Source: Coprinellus micaceus (lineage: Eukaryota > Basidiomycota > Agaricomycetes > Agaricales > Psathyrellaceae). Taken from it: a stretch of DNA of 64,000 bases. The translations under genes were made by a program, and so were the position numbers. Under the pieces are notes generated by a model. That model had not been told where the DNA came from. It was given only the letters and a program-made list of their open reading frames with translations, and did no database searches. Below, one piece after another: positions 54,955-64,000 of this stretch. Positions within the stretch are counted from its first letter, which is position 1; each line of letters begins with the position of its first letter. Location of the stretch: positions 4,092,001-4,156,000 of the forward strand of contig OX596337.1 of the NCBI GenBank assembly GCA_951394405.1, in the 5' to 3' direction.

Positions 54955-56214
54955 ATGGCAAACATTGACCCCGAAAAACTCGGGCTCCTTCTCGTCAAAA
55001 GTCAACACTACTACGAGGCGCTGGCGATGTTGGTTATTGGTAAGTGGGGAATGCGCAAGTCTTGCCTCACGTCCTGACTATTATTAGGCGTCCAGCTTTT
55101 CATGTGCATCTACAGCTTTGCTCTATACCTGGAGACACCGGTTGACGAGCGTTGCCGGAGGCGGCCGTATATTGCCTTCAACTTCGTTCTCTTTATCCTT
55201 TCAGCAGCTCAGGCATTTATGGGATCGCAACTTCAATTCACCAGGGAGTTTCAGTCAGCATCAGGGGTGGAGGTGGTGATGAAAACAAGAGACATGGCGT
55301 CAAGTGGACTGGCAATCGCAACAATGGTCTGCTCCTGCACTGTGGTCTTCCTATCGGATGGTCTGATGGTGTGTCTCTCTCATTTCATGAAAAGGCCAAG
55401 ACATGGCTAAAGGTGAATCAGCTTTATCGTTGCTATACAATAAGGTTTTCAGATCCTCTTTGGCTCCGAGCTCTCCCAACGTCCCTTTTCACCCCGTCTA
55501 TCGGTATGTCAACAAGTAAATACAATCCATTAAAGAGCAGCTACCAACACTGTCTCGTAGCGTTTGGGATCCTTACTATTGTCCAGTATACGCACCCAAA
55601 CAGTGGGCTTATTGCTTGGCCTCAACCGACCTTCTTTTGCCTCACAGTGGCGTTTAACCTCCTCGTCACAGGCCTCATCGCCCACAGGCTGATCCAGTCA
55701 CGCAAGGACCTAATCGCAGTCCTCCCGGGTCGAGACATGGGCGCCTACACGGGCGTCACTGCGATCCTGATCGAGTCGGCCGTCCCGCTCACTGTCACTG
55801 GTATCGGATACGCCATTCTCTCGGCGTTGAGCATCGGCGGAAGGGGGGATCCGTATGTCGGCACGGCCTTCCTGAACTTGTTCAATTTGTTGTACACTTC
55901 GTTCAATGTGAGTCGAGTATGCGTCGTCCCAGTAGCACGGGCTGACTGTCGCTTTGGAATTACAGCAGCTCTCGCCTACCCTGATTATATTCCGAGTCAC
56001 AACTGGTCGATCATGGACGAACGACTTCCACGAGACCCTGACCGAACGGTGGGGTATCTCGGGGGAGAAGCGACAGACCACTGCTCTCAAGTTCCATCAT
56101 ACAAACCTGGATGACCTGGAGGGTACGAGCTCCTCAAACGTGGTAAGTGTGCCAAACAGTGACGGCGCAGTGGTGTCATCCGAGAAGGTGGACATCAACG
56201 CTCGCGAACTATAG
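54955..56214 (+). CDS. Agaricomycete seven-helix membrane protein (family unnamed)
   Basis: Exons 54955-55039, 55088-55368, 55413-55503, 55561-55907 and 55966-56214, phases 1, 0, 1, 0, give 350 residues. Begins MANIDPEKLGLLLVKSQHYY. Hydrophobic segments: ALAMLVIGVQLFMCIYSFAL, IAFNFVLFILSAAQAF, SGLAIATMVCSCTVVFL, AFGILTIVQY, FCLTVAFNLLVTGLIA, TGVTAILIESAVPLTVTGIG. Between helices lies LYRCYTIRFSD, the (V/L)YRCYxI motif widespread in Agaricomycete multi-helix proteins that are distinct from DUF6533. The polar C-terminal tail (GRSWTNDFHETLTERWG onward) is cytosolic. Function unknown. Confidence 0.8.
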
Positions 56215-56609
56215 GACAAACCTCACAACGAGGACGGAGGTTTCATTGTAGTGGAGCTAGTAGTCGACCCCTTAGCGATGTATCTGTTCCGTTAGGTTTG
56301 AGCGGACAAAGTGACAAGGAGATTATTTTGGGCAAACCCGAGCGGATTTAAAGGTCCGCATCAGAGTCCGCGCTTCCGAACCCTCTTCCGACCGTTCAGA
56401 ATTGGACCATGCCGGCTTAGGCTCTCACCACCACTACCACCGCCATCTAGACTCTGATATCCCCTGCAATCGCCCCCATACATACATCCCTTGGATCTCG
56501 GCTCTGAAAGAATACCCAAACTGGACTGTCTTAGTGGACCAAATGGGTACGTTGCTGACATTCCTAGTATCCCCTGGCACTATATGAACTCAAGCTTTTT
56601 TCAGACCAG
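56215..56609. other. Spacer, possible 5' exon of the F-box gene
   Basis: An ORF from 56402 ends near a GGTACGT donor at 56545, and a CTTTTTTCAG acceptor lies just before the ATG at 56610. A coding or leader exon here is therefore possible but not shown. Confidence 0.4.
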
Positions 56610-58010
56610 ATGAATATTGCAAGCCCAAGGCAAACCACCACGGGAATGGAAACCCAGGATTCGCTGGCAGAACAGGTCCCAGCGGAACTCTTGGAACTCA
56701 TATTCAACTCAGTGCCTGCCTCCTTCCCTACCGCCAACCCCGCTGCAGCCGTCTCCCCTATCTTCGCTCTGACCGGGGTTTGCTCTCGTTGGCGAAACAT
56801 CGCGCTGTCCACTCCAGAGCTATGGGCCAACATCCACCTCAGACTACCAATGGGCCTAGCTGGTGAAGGCAGGATAGTGACCACAATGTGGCGAATCGTC
56901 AAGGTCTGCGTCGTCAGGTCCACCGGCCGACCCCTTGTTCTTACCCTCGATGAGCGGCTTCATCCCCCAGGAATTGTCCCAGGTCTGTGTCGGGCAGGTG
57001 TATCCCTTGACCGTGTGGTGGAGATCACTGCTTGTGCACGCGCCATGAATGCTATCCTCTATGAGTCATTGGCAGACGGTACTTCGCTCCAGCTCTTGGC
57101 CTTGAGACGGATGTTTGTGATAGCCTCGCAAAGTAGTGGGATGGGAGAGCAGGTCAAAAAATGCCAACTGCCTATGGTGGAGCATTTCGAGATGACGAAC
57201 GTCCGGTTTTCCGAAGACTTCCCCCACCCCATTTTTCTCCCATGGGACCTCCTCACGGACCTCGATATCACGATTGCCCATGGTCACTTCATCCTGAAAT
57301 TCGTCCACTGGTGGGTGCTCGGTTCGGCCTCGAAACTTCGCCACCTTCGTATCTGTGCCCCATTTTCGTACCCACCTGGGTCGCCACTACCGAGTTCACT
57401 TGTCACTCGCGAGTTACCGTCCCTCAAGTCTCTTTCACTTCTGGCGCCCCACAGCACTATCTGGTTCATTCTTCGCGAACTCGAGCTCCCTTCCCTTGAT
57501 CGACTTCACCTTTCAGAACTCCCCGAGGAGCATGATCCGCAGAGGGACACAAACTTCATCCAGCATTTTTTTGCCCATCGCCCCTTGCTCCAGCATCTCT
57601 CCACTCATCGTCTCGACGCTCAGCTCGCCCTGAGGCTGGTCGAGATTTGCATGCCGCCAACGGTAACCCTCACACACTCCTTCAGTGGGAATCACGACAT
57701 AGGGACCATCGCGTGCCAACTTGTGCAAGATATTGCCGCCGGGAAAGCGACTGTGGCGCACGTACGCGAATTAACACTGCGTGACATATCTCGTCGCCCT
57801 CTGTTTGGAGCACGGTTTTTGAAGGATCTGATGGAGATGCTCGGGGGTTGGGTAAAGTCATGCGGTGGTGCAGGCGACAGCGGGCACCCCTCAAAAACCA
57901 CCATCGCGATCTACTCTGTTTCACCACAGGCAAAGGGCATCGTGCCCCCTCCGGCGATTGTTGAGGCTCTCGCTATCAGGGGTGTCTCCCTCCGTATTCT
58001 TGCAGAATGA
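56610..58010 (+). CDS. F-box protein
   Basis: Single 466-codon ORF. The F-box lies at about residues 17-75: LAEQVPAELLELIFNSVP, then FALTGVCSRWRNIALSTPELWANI, the standard Agaricomycete form. The rest consists of leucine-rich, LRR-like strands (LTDLDITIAH, SKLRHLRICAPF, LPSLKSLSLLAP, LPSLDRLHLSELPEE) ending GVSLRILAE. F-box proteins recruit substrates to SCF ubiquitin ligases through Skp1; the substrate is unknown. The start at 56610 follows a strong acceptor-like CTTTTTTCAG, so an upstream exon may add a few residues; METQDSLAEQ at residue 13 is an alternative start. A decayed paralogue follows in tandem. Confidence 0.85.
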   Translation: MNIASPRQTTTGMETQDSLAEQVPAELLELIFNSVPASFPTANPAAAVSPIFALTGVCSRWRNIALSTPELWANIHLRLPMGLAGEGRIVTTMWRIVKVCVVRSTGRPLVLTLDERLHPPGIVPGLCRAGVSLDRVVEITACARAMNAILYESLADGTSLQLLALRRMFVIASQSSGMGEQVKKCQLPMVEHFEMTNVRFSEDFPHPIFLPWDLLTDLDITIAHGHFILKFVHWWVLGSASKLRHLRICAPFSYPPGSPLPSSLVTRELPSLKSLSLLAPHSTIWFILRELELPSLDRLHLSELPEEHDPQRDTNFIQHFFAHRPLLQHLSTHRLDAQLALRLVEICMPPTVTLTHSFSGNHDIGTIACQLVQDIAAGKATVAHVRELTLRDISRRPLFGARFLKDLMEMLGGWVKSCGGAGDSGHPSKTTIAIYSVSPQAKGIVPPPAIVEALAIRGVSLRILAE

Positions 58011-58696
58011 CAAGCTTGATCTGTTGGTAATTGCTCTCGTTCTCCCCCGTCCACCATTGTCCCATTGGACTCGGCGAAATTCAATGTTGCCTGTGATAAC
58101 GCTTTGCAAGTGCTACCATTCTGATATCTGCATGTGTAGCTCTACACCACGTCTCCCCCTGCGCTACTGGCCTACCCATGAGCCCAGAAAATGCCATTGC
58201 CTTCCCCGAAATCTTACACGGCCACTAGTATCCTTGGGGCCAGAGATATTGATTTGTCCATCGTCCCCGCAGCCAATGGCGATTGGGGTTCTAGAAGCCT
58301 CTTCCTCCACCGTGGGGGTTTGGGGACCACTTGTGTCGGGACAAGGTTTCCCGGATTCTGTTGGGGGCGTTTGCTTTGTCGCTCTGAATCGTCCCCTTAT
58401 GTAAGGTTACCGTTACCGGGAATGATCGCGCCAGTTGGCAATACAAAGCAAATACAAAGCATTGAAGAGGCCCCACCTTCCTTTCTTCCATCATCCACTA
58501 ATCGGGCGTCGGGCGTTCAAGCTTACGCTTCAAGTCTCAGTTTGCACGGTATCTCAGTCTTAGGGTTCTACCTCAACGCCTTGAGTAATGGATGTAAGGT
58601 AGGCAGATCCAGCTATTTTTAGGGAGGAAATGCTGAGGTCGGTGGGCGCGACTTCCCAGCACAGCAGGCCGGTCAGCGTCAAGCACTCCGGCTACC
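58011..58696. other. Intergenic stretch
   Basis: No supported gene between the F-box gene and its decayed paralogue. Confidence 0.5.
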
Positions 58697-59843
58697 ATGA
58701 CGTTTCACGGGAAGAGTCTCCCCCCTATCGACCGACTGCCAACGGAGATCCTAGTACACATTATTGAACTGGTACCCCGTGTGCCAACCCGTACCATCAA
58801 GGGGCCTCCCGGAGCTATGACGCCTGCATTCGTGTTGGCCCAGGTTGCTGTCACTGGCGGAACACTGCTTTATCGACCCCGACGCTGTGGGCGAACATTG
58901 GCCTTTGCCTACCAGTGGGTATTCCCAGCGACGAGGCAACCCTCAAGCCCGCCTCTCTGAAGATGTGGAAGCTCGCCAAAGTCGCCATCTCTAGGTCTGC
59001 AAACACGCTGCTTACCATCGACATTCACTCCCGGCTCGACCTCCTGGACGTCCCCGACAAGCTAGAAAGGATCGGCCTCACTGCTGATCGCTTAGAGAGC
59101 CTGACCGCGTCTACGTCACTGATGACAGCCATTCTTCAAGAATCATTAGATGTTCAGATTGATTTCTCAAACCTTCGGGAGTTGAGGATGGTGGGAGACG
59201 CTCGTGGCACATCACTGAGATACAACACATACCCGGGACCTCCGAAGGCTCATTTCATCATCCCGAGCTCAGCAAACGTGGGGGCGACATTTGACATCCT
59301 TTGCACCGACCTCAACATACGTTCATCCCTGTCCTTGCCCTGGGCGCGCGTCACCAGTCTGTCTATCGAATTTACCAGCGGTATCAGCAATTGGTGGGCG
59401 ATGAAGAGCTTCAAGGGCGCCCTCATCCGCCTTCCAGCGATCTCGCGACTTGAGTTCCAATGCATGGGCGAAAGGGTCCACCATGGCTTCCCCTCGGACT
59501 ACTTCGGGAGCTACGACCTCAGAAAAATACAGTACCTCTCTGTCTCTGCACCAGAATCATGCATCTGGGCCCTCCTATGCCAACTCAGTCTCCCCTCCGT
59601 CAGCCACCTGGTCCTCAAATCCACACTGGCAGCGTCTACAGAAGTCGAGACGCTGTTCTCTTACTTTCTCACCCACTGCCCCATCAGCAAGACCCTCTCA
59701 GCGTGGTGGCCGTGGCAAGCGTGTGGAGGCGTGTGGGGATGCTCAATCGTGGTATCAAGTTGCCACGGAACGCCACGCGTGCCACATTTGATACCCACCC
59801 CACGTTTGGACTTGATCATGAGCCTGTGAGTGCTAGAATTTAA
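58697..59843 (+). pseudogene. F-box protein paralogue, frameshifted
   Basis: Starts MTFHGKSLPPIDRLPTEILVHIIELV and reaches FVLAQV, where the expected CCHWRNTALSTPTLWANIG continues only in another frame (about 58843, one base missing). The body (ASLKMWKLAKVAISRSANTL, ISRLEFQCMG, RKIQYLSVSAPESCIW, LPSVSHLVLKS) is open from 58915. A second shift near 59700 separates THCPISKTLS from VVAVASVWRRVGML. It lacks the C-terminal 100 residues of its neighbour. Two lesions support a pseudogene. Confidence 0.7.
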
Positions 59844-59846
59844 TTA

Positions 59847-60294
59847 CTGTCCTTTGCATAATTCCGTGAAAATTCAAAATCTTTCTCAACTTTTCACGTG
59901 ACCTGGTACCTGAGCCAAACAAATGCTGTCACTGCCTGCTGGCAGCGAGAGTACCGCTTGCCGGCGTCGTCCCCTGCCCTGCTCGTCGTGTCGGGCAGCG
60001 ATGACAGTATATGCTCAAACAACAAAATAAATAAGGGGAGGGAGGTTTTCATGTCAGATATCTAGCTCTAACCCAATTCCATCGGAGAGAAGTTACTGGC
60101 ATGCTCGGATACCTCCCAGACAGGGCCGAGCACTGCCGCCATGGTGAGCGGGAGGGCGGGAAGCGCTTTGCCGGCCGTCGGTAGGGCTGCCACGTCGAGC
60201 CCAACAAGGCACCCGACGTTGTTTGGCTGTGGGACCCGGGTCACGTGGTCGCGCAAGAAAGTTTCGAATTTTCACGGAATTATGCAAAGGACAG
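59847..60294. mobile_element. MITE with TA target duplication
   Basis: 448 bp with long terminal inverted repeats beginning CTGTCCTTTGCATAATTCC, continuing GTGAAAATTC and CACGTGACC, then CCAAACAA. The match weakens inward but persists for roughly 90 bp or more. TA dinucleotides flank both ends (59845-59846 and 60295-60296), as expected for Tc1/mariner-type insertion. No coding capacity. Confidence 0.75.
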
Positions 60295-60296
60295 TA

Positions 60297-63206
60297 TAAG
60301 TGGCATGGGGTCTCCCTCTGCATGCTCAGTTCATCGCCTCTCATCTAAATCCGTCTTTTTTGAACAGCTAAATGCGAAATGTCGTCGTCATCGGATACTT
60401 ACCCCACCGCACGGTGCCGTCAAGCCTGAGTGTCCAACATCACGGTCCACCGCGCAGTTCGGAATGACCTGATGGCGCTGATCATACCCATCTCCGCCTG
60501 AAATAGGCAGAGGCGGATGATCAACTGCCACCATAGATTATCTGCGCATATCACAGCTTCGCCAGAACGACTGACTTGGCAAGGTTCCGGGTCTCACTCG
60601 ATTCTGCGGGCTTCGGTCGAGTCTCAACCCTTCGTTCACAAGTTACACCAGTTTTCTGCAGGAGCCGATTTGCCATGGTGGCCGTGGTCGGATTCTCTTT
60701 ATATTATACCTGGTTCGCCTTTGGTCATCTTCCACCAGCCGTAACCAAGAACTATCAGCTCGACGGACCTGGTAGCCTTCCCGTTGATTCGTCGCCAAAG
60801 GTTCTAGATCAAGAAGGTGGCCTCTCTTACCGGCCTTTGTGTTGTCGCCCAGAACCTTCCCATAACACATATGTACTTTGCCCCGGTCGACGTGGCCCTC
60901 GGGAAGTCTTCTTCAAATCCTCTGGTGTATAGGCAATTCACCCTTGGGGTGGCGCATGAATGGATTTTATGCGCCGTCCAACACGCCTGTAAATCCTGAG
61001 GAACACCTCGGAGCACCTCGCAAGCGGTAGAAGCGGCTGAGCTTTTCCTATTGGAGATCTAACTTGAAGAGCACGAGTCAGAGGCTGAGCTGAACTTCCA
61101 GCTGAACGTTATCGACTGCGATGGTCCATCCCAATCTCACAGATTCTGTGTTGGTGTTGATACAATACATTGTATTTTAAAGCTGGAGTGTGGGTTATCT
61201 CGTGTGACCTTGGGAAGGCGAGTCGGATCATTGTTGGTCCCAAGATTTAGCGGGATATCTTCGTGCTTGTGGCCTTGAAATCAGAGCTTAGATACCACTA
61301 ACCGTTGTCAAAATTTCGAGCCAGCAGCCAGCCTGTCTATATTTTAGCACAAACCATGCGGAAGCACACAAGCTTAATAGCTATTGTCTCATCCAGCTAT
61401 CCAAAATGGGGGAATTACTCCACCTGGTGGCGCCTAAGCGCTGAGCTGGATTCGTTTGTGCACAGGCTGAGGAGTGTTAAAATCGTTCGAAAGACCTCCC
61501 CATTGCATTTGTAGCTGATATCCTCTCTGTATGACAGAGTTCCAATTGAATTTTCATTGTGAGCGGCTTTCCCCTGGAGAACTCGACGTACCACCCCGCC
61601 CCATTGAATGTCAATCCCCGGTTCCGTCACATACTACGATGACGACGCCTCACCCCGTCGATAGGAGGTCACGACCCGGAGCACCGTTCCTGACAACGCC
61701 AAGGCTACCTGGGTTCCAACTTCCCCGAAAGAAGAGTCACCTGAGAACATCGGCCAGAGACACCTGTGGACGAAGCGACGGCGAGGTCATTAGGCCCGTT
61801 AAATAGGTTCTGGACTCGTGGCTGCTATGGTGGTTGGGTCTTGTGTGAATGTATCGGCAATACTTGCTTCGACGTGTCCGTGGGTGGTTGCTGGGAGCAA
61901 AGTGGATGTAAGCAGCACATGAACCGCCAGAGGGTAAGGTAATAACCCGACTACGGGGACGATAGTGGAGAACGGTGGGCTAATCCTCCGTACTTTGCAG
62001 TGGTTGCTTTGAGAGTGGAGAGGGTAGGGAAGAGCGGACGTGAAGGAAGAAGCCGACTCGGAGTGTTTTGGACTGCGGCATTGTCGGTCACCTGTGTCAA
62101 CAGTGGCCAAACAATGGCTCGGGTCTCCCTCTTCCGTCGACTCCAAGTGACTCGTCCCTCACGTAGCACTACTAGTAGCCCAGGCGTGAGTGCGTTTCTG
62201 AAGTATCTAATATAAAGCAAGCCGAAAAATGCGCGGCCGACATCCAGTGTGTCCCACTGCATTGCTAGCATGGAGCCACGTTCAACGACGCCAACCAACA
62301 CACCCTCAGCGCTTTCAAAGTGCCACTGTTCTTCTATATCTAACCCTTAGTCATATTTCTTGGCCAGACGAAGCATTCTGCGACGAGAGGCTTGGCGAGG
62401 CGCGATTAACCATCGCGTTCAAAGGCGTGCCAGAAACCTCCGAGGTGGGCCCATTACCCCGAGTCACTAGTCAACATGCATGTCTATGGCAGCATTACCC
62501 CGGCACAGCCGTGTCAGTGGCGAACGCTCTTGAGGCGTTCTCGTTGTGAGAGGGACGATGGCGTGGAATACGAGACGCGACCTCTCGGAGAGGAGAAGTT
62601 CGCTCTGCGCAGAGAACGGACTGCCGGGGCCTGGGAGGACAGCTAGGCGAAGGTGCGGGGATGAAGGCGGGGGCATCATCGCACTGCGAACGAGAGACTC
62701 CGAGTCGGAGACCTAGAGGCAGAGGTTAAGACTCGAGTAAGAGGGGCAGAGAAAAGAGGCTCCCTGAGAAAGACGCGCGGTTATGTTCACTCAAAGAGTC
62801 CCATATTCCCCCCTAAAGGGAAACCGCTACCGTGACCCCGAATGTATTTCTCGGCTGTCAACTAACATTACCTCAGATGGACACTTGAACCTGGAGCGGG
62901 AGTCAAATTTCTTTATATCACGGTTACCGGCGCTTGTTTGGGAGTGGGTTAAGCGCCGCTGTGCACGCCATCATTCATCTTACCATGTTTGAACCAACCC
63001 CGTGTCTTGGCGAACTTCTCGAGCCGCTATTACATCCTTTAAATCGCGCCGGTAACATAAATATCGATTGGTACTTCAAGCGTCTCTATCAAGGTAGTGG
63101 GGCATATAGTGTTGGAAACTACACCTGTCTGTATATAGCAGGCGACCGTTGGAAAAGGAGGTGCAATTGAGGTATCAGCTTACGACCTCAGGCGTCATCC
63201 ACTATT
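60297..63206. other. 2.9-kb stretch without a supported gene
   Basis: ORFs here, including one of 116 codons at 61951-62301 on the minus strand, show no domain or exon structure. One TAAGCGCC site at 62950-62957. Confidence 0.5.
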
Positions 63207-64000
63207 CTAGCCGAGTGTCGACGTTGGTCGTGGGCTCGGCCCGGGAGTGCCTCCAGAAGCCCAGAGGCCCTCTTTGATGAGGCGTCGCCGCTCCTGCACC
63301 TTCGCGATGACAGAGTCTTCGTGGACCTCCCTCGGGCGATTGCGCATGACCGGGAAAATGTGCCTATCATATCATCAGCGGACTTGGTTCACTGACCAAG
63401 AGGATTAGTACGGCCACATACTGGTTATACCATTTGAGAAGATCAGCTACTTCTTGTTGCTCGTCCGGATCTTCAAGAAGATCGATGACATGCACGTAAA
63501 AACCTTCCGAATCGGTCGACTTCTCCGTCTGGCAGAAGGTATTGCAGGACGTCAACGCAAACCGAACCTGGAGGAGCAAGTGTCAGTATGATTCCATTGA
63601 AGCACGGAGCGTTCGATAGACTCTGAAACGAACCTGAGTCGCTATATAAGCGATTGACGCCACAGTCACTTCCGTCATACCGTGAATGCGGGCGTTGCAC
63701 GACCTCGTTGTGGTTCCCTTCCCATCAACAGAGCTGGGAGAGGTGAAAACATGTTTGAAAGCCTGTAGTTTGCGGAATGAGGGATGGTAATCAAAGCAAA
63801 CGGACCGTGACATGCCTTGATCAAGATGGAGCTGCGCAATAACCCATCCCATGGATCGTGGGCGTTGTACTCGTAGTTACGATAAATGAACCTAGGCCAG
63901 AGGTCGCCAGAGGTAACCAAGAGCCCACTGAGGAGATCTCGACGTATCCTGCGTCAACCAAGGTAGAATGAGAATTTTATGTTGGGTCAAGCAGATCGAG
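63207..64000 (-). CDS. DUF6698 domain protein (5' part outside window)
   Basis: Exons 63948-63816, 63762-63634, 63567-63422 and 63363-63207 join to a continuous frame; the 5' part lies beyond the right edge. DUF6698 blocks: SGDLWPRFIYRNYEYNAHDP then WDGLLRSSILIKAFKHVFTS, PSSVDG, RSCNARIHGMTEVTVASIAY, VRFALTSCNTF, LLEDPDEQQEVADLLKWYNQ and IFPVMRNRPRE. Ends RPTSTLG. The domain is known only from Agaricomycetes and has no assigned function. The first visible intron appears to use a GC donor (AAG-GCATGT) with a CAG acceptor; the phases demand it. The other introns are 66 and 58 bp with GT-AG ends. Confidence 0.82.

Overview
The window is nuclear DNA of an Agaricomycete (mushroom-forming basidiomycete). 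The evidence is many short GT-AG introns of about 50-90 bp, even 6-nt micro-exons, eukaryotic tRNA genes (two with an anticodon-loop intron), and gene families typical of this class: CHAT/TPR proteins, DUF6533 seven-helix membrane proteins, DUF6698, and Agaricomycete-type F-box genes. The species cannot be named from the sequence. All exon models were assembled by hand from reading frames, splice sites and comparison among paralogues inside the window.

Layout. 1-2.6 kb: 3' part of a TPR-CHAT protease-like gene with a SEHNAK hexapeptide array. 2.8-8.1 kb: a tandem triplication of an aldo-keto reductase gene plus an intron-bearing tRNA-Arg(UCG); the middle tRNA is a relic. 8.4-9.2 kb: a WBP2-like GRAM protein. 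10-17 kb: three head-to-tail DUF6533 genes on the minus strand, the third decayed. 17-21.2 kb: a single-pass membrane protein and the ribosome-biogenesis gene RRP7. 22-23.5 kb: a small HMG-like gene and tRNA-Arg(ACG). 25.6-29.3 kb: two convergent DUF6533 genes. 30.7-44 kb: three copies (P1-P3) of an unrecognised four-helix membrane protein in diverged segmental duplications, two of which carry relics of the promoter and 5' end of the mitochondrial methionyl-tRNA synthetase gene whose intact copy lies at 44.4-46.7 kb. One duplication is split by a roughly 1.5 kb insertion full of GGGGGAT boxes in both orientations. 47.8-51.5 kb: a DUF6533 gene interrupted in an exon by a gag-only LTR element with apparently identical LTRs. 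51.5-53 kb: a VC1184-type class-V PLP enzyme. 53.7-56.2 kb: a seven-helix membrane gene preceded by a dead paralogue. 56.6-59.8 kb: an F-box gene followed by a frameshifted paralogue, then a 448-bp MITE. 60.3-63.2 kb: no supported gene. 63.2-64 kb: 3' part of a DUF6698 gene leaving the window.

Functionally this is a housekeeping background (RRP7, mitochondrial MetRS, tRNAs, aldo-keto reductases, PLP enzyme) interleaved with a duplicating lineage-specific membrane-protein repertoire: six DUF6533 loci, three P genes and one other seven-helix gene. Local tandem and segmental duplication followed by decay is the dominant process. Nothing indicates an operon or a classical biosynthetic cluster. 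The least explained structures are the GGGGGAT-box insertion, an octamer TAAGCGCC that recurs far above expectation, and a 6-nt coding micro-exon kept in five DUF6533 paralogues.
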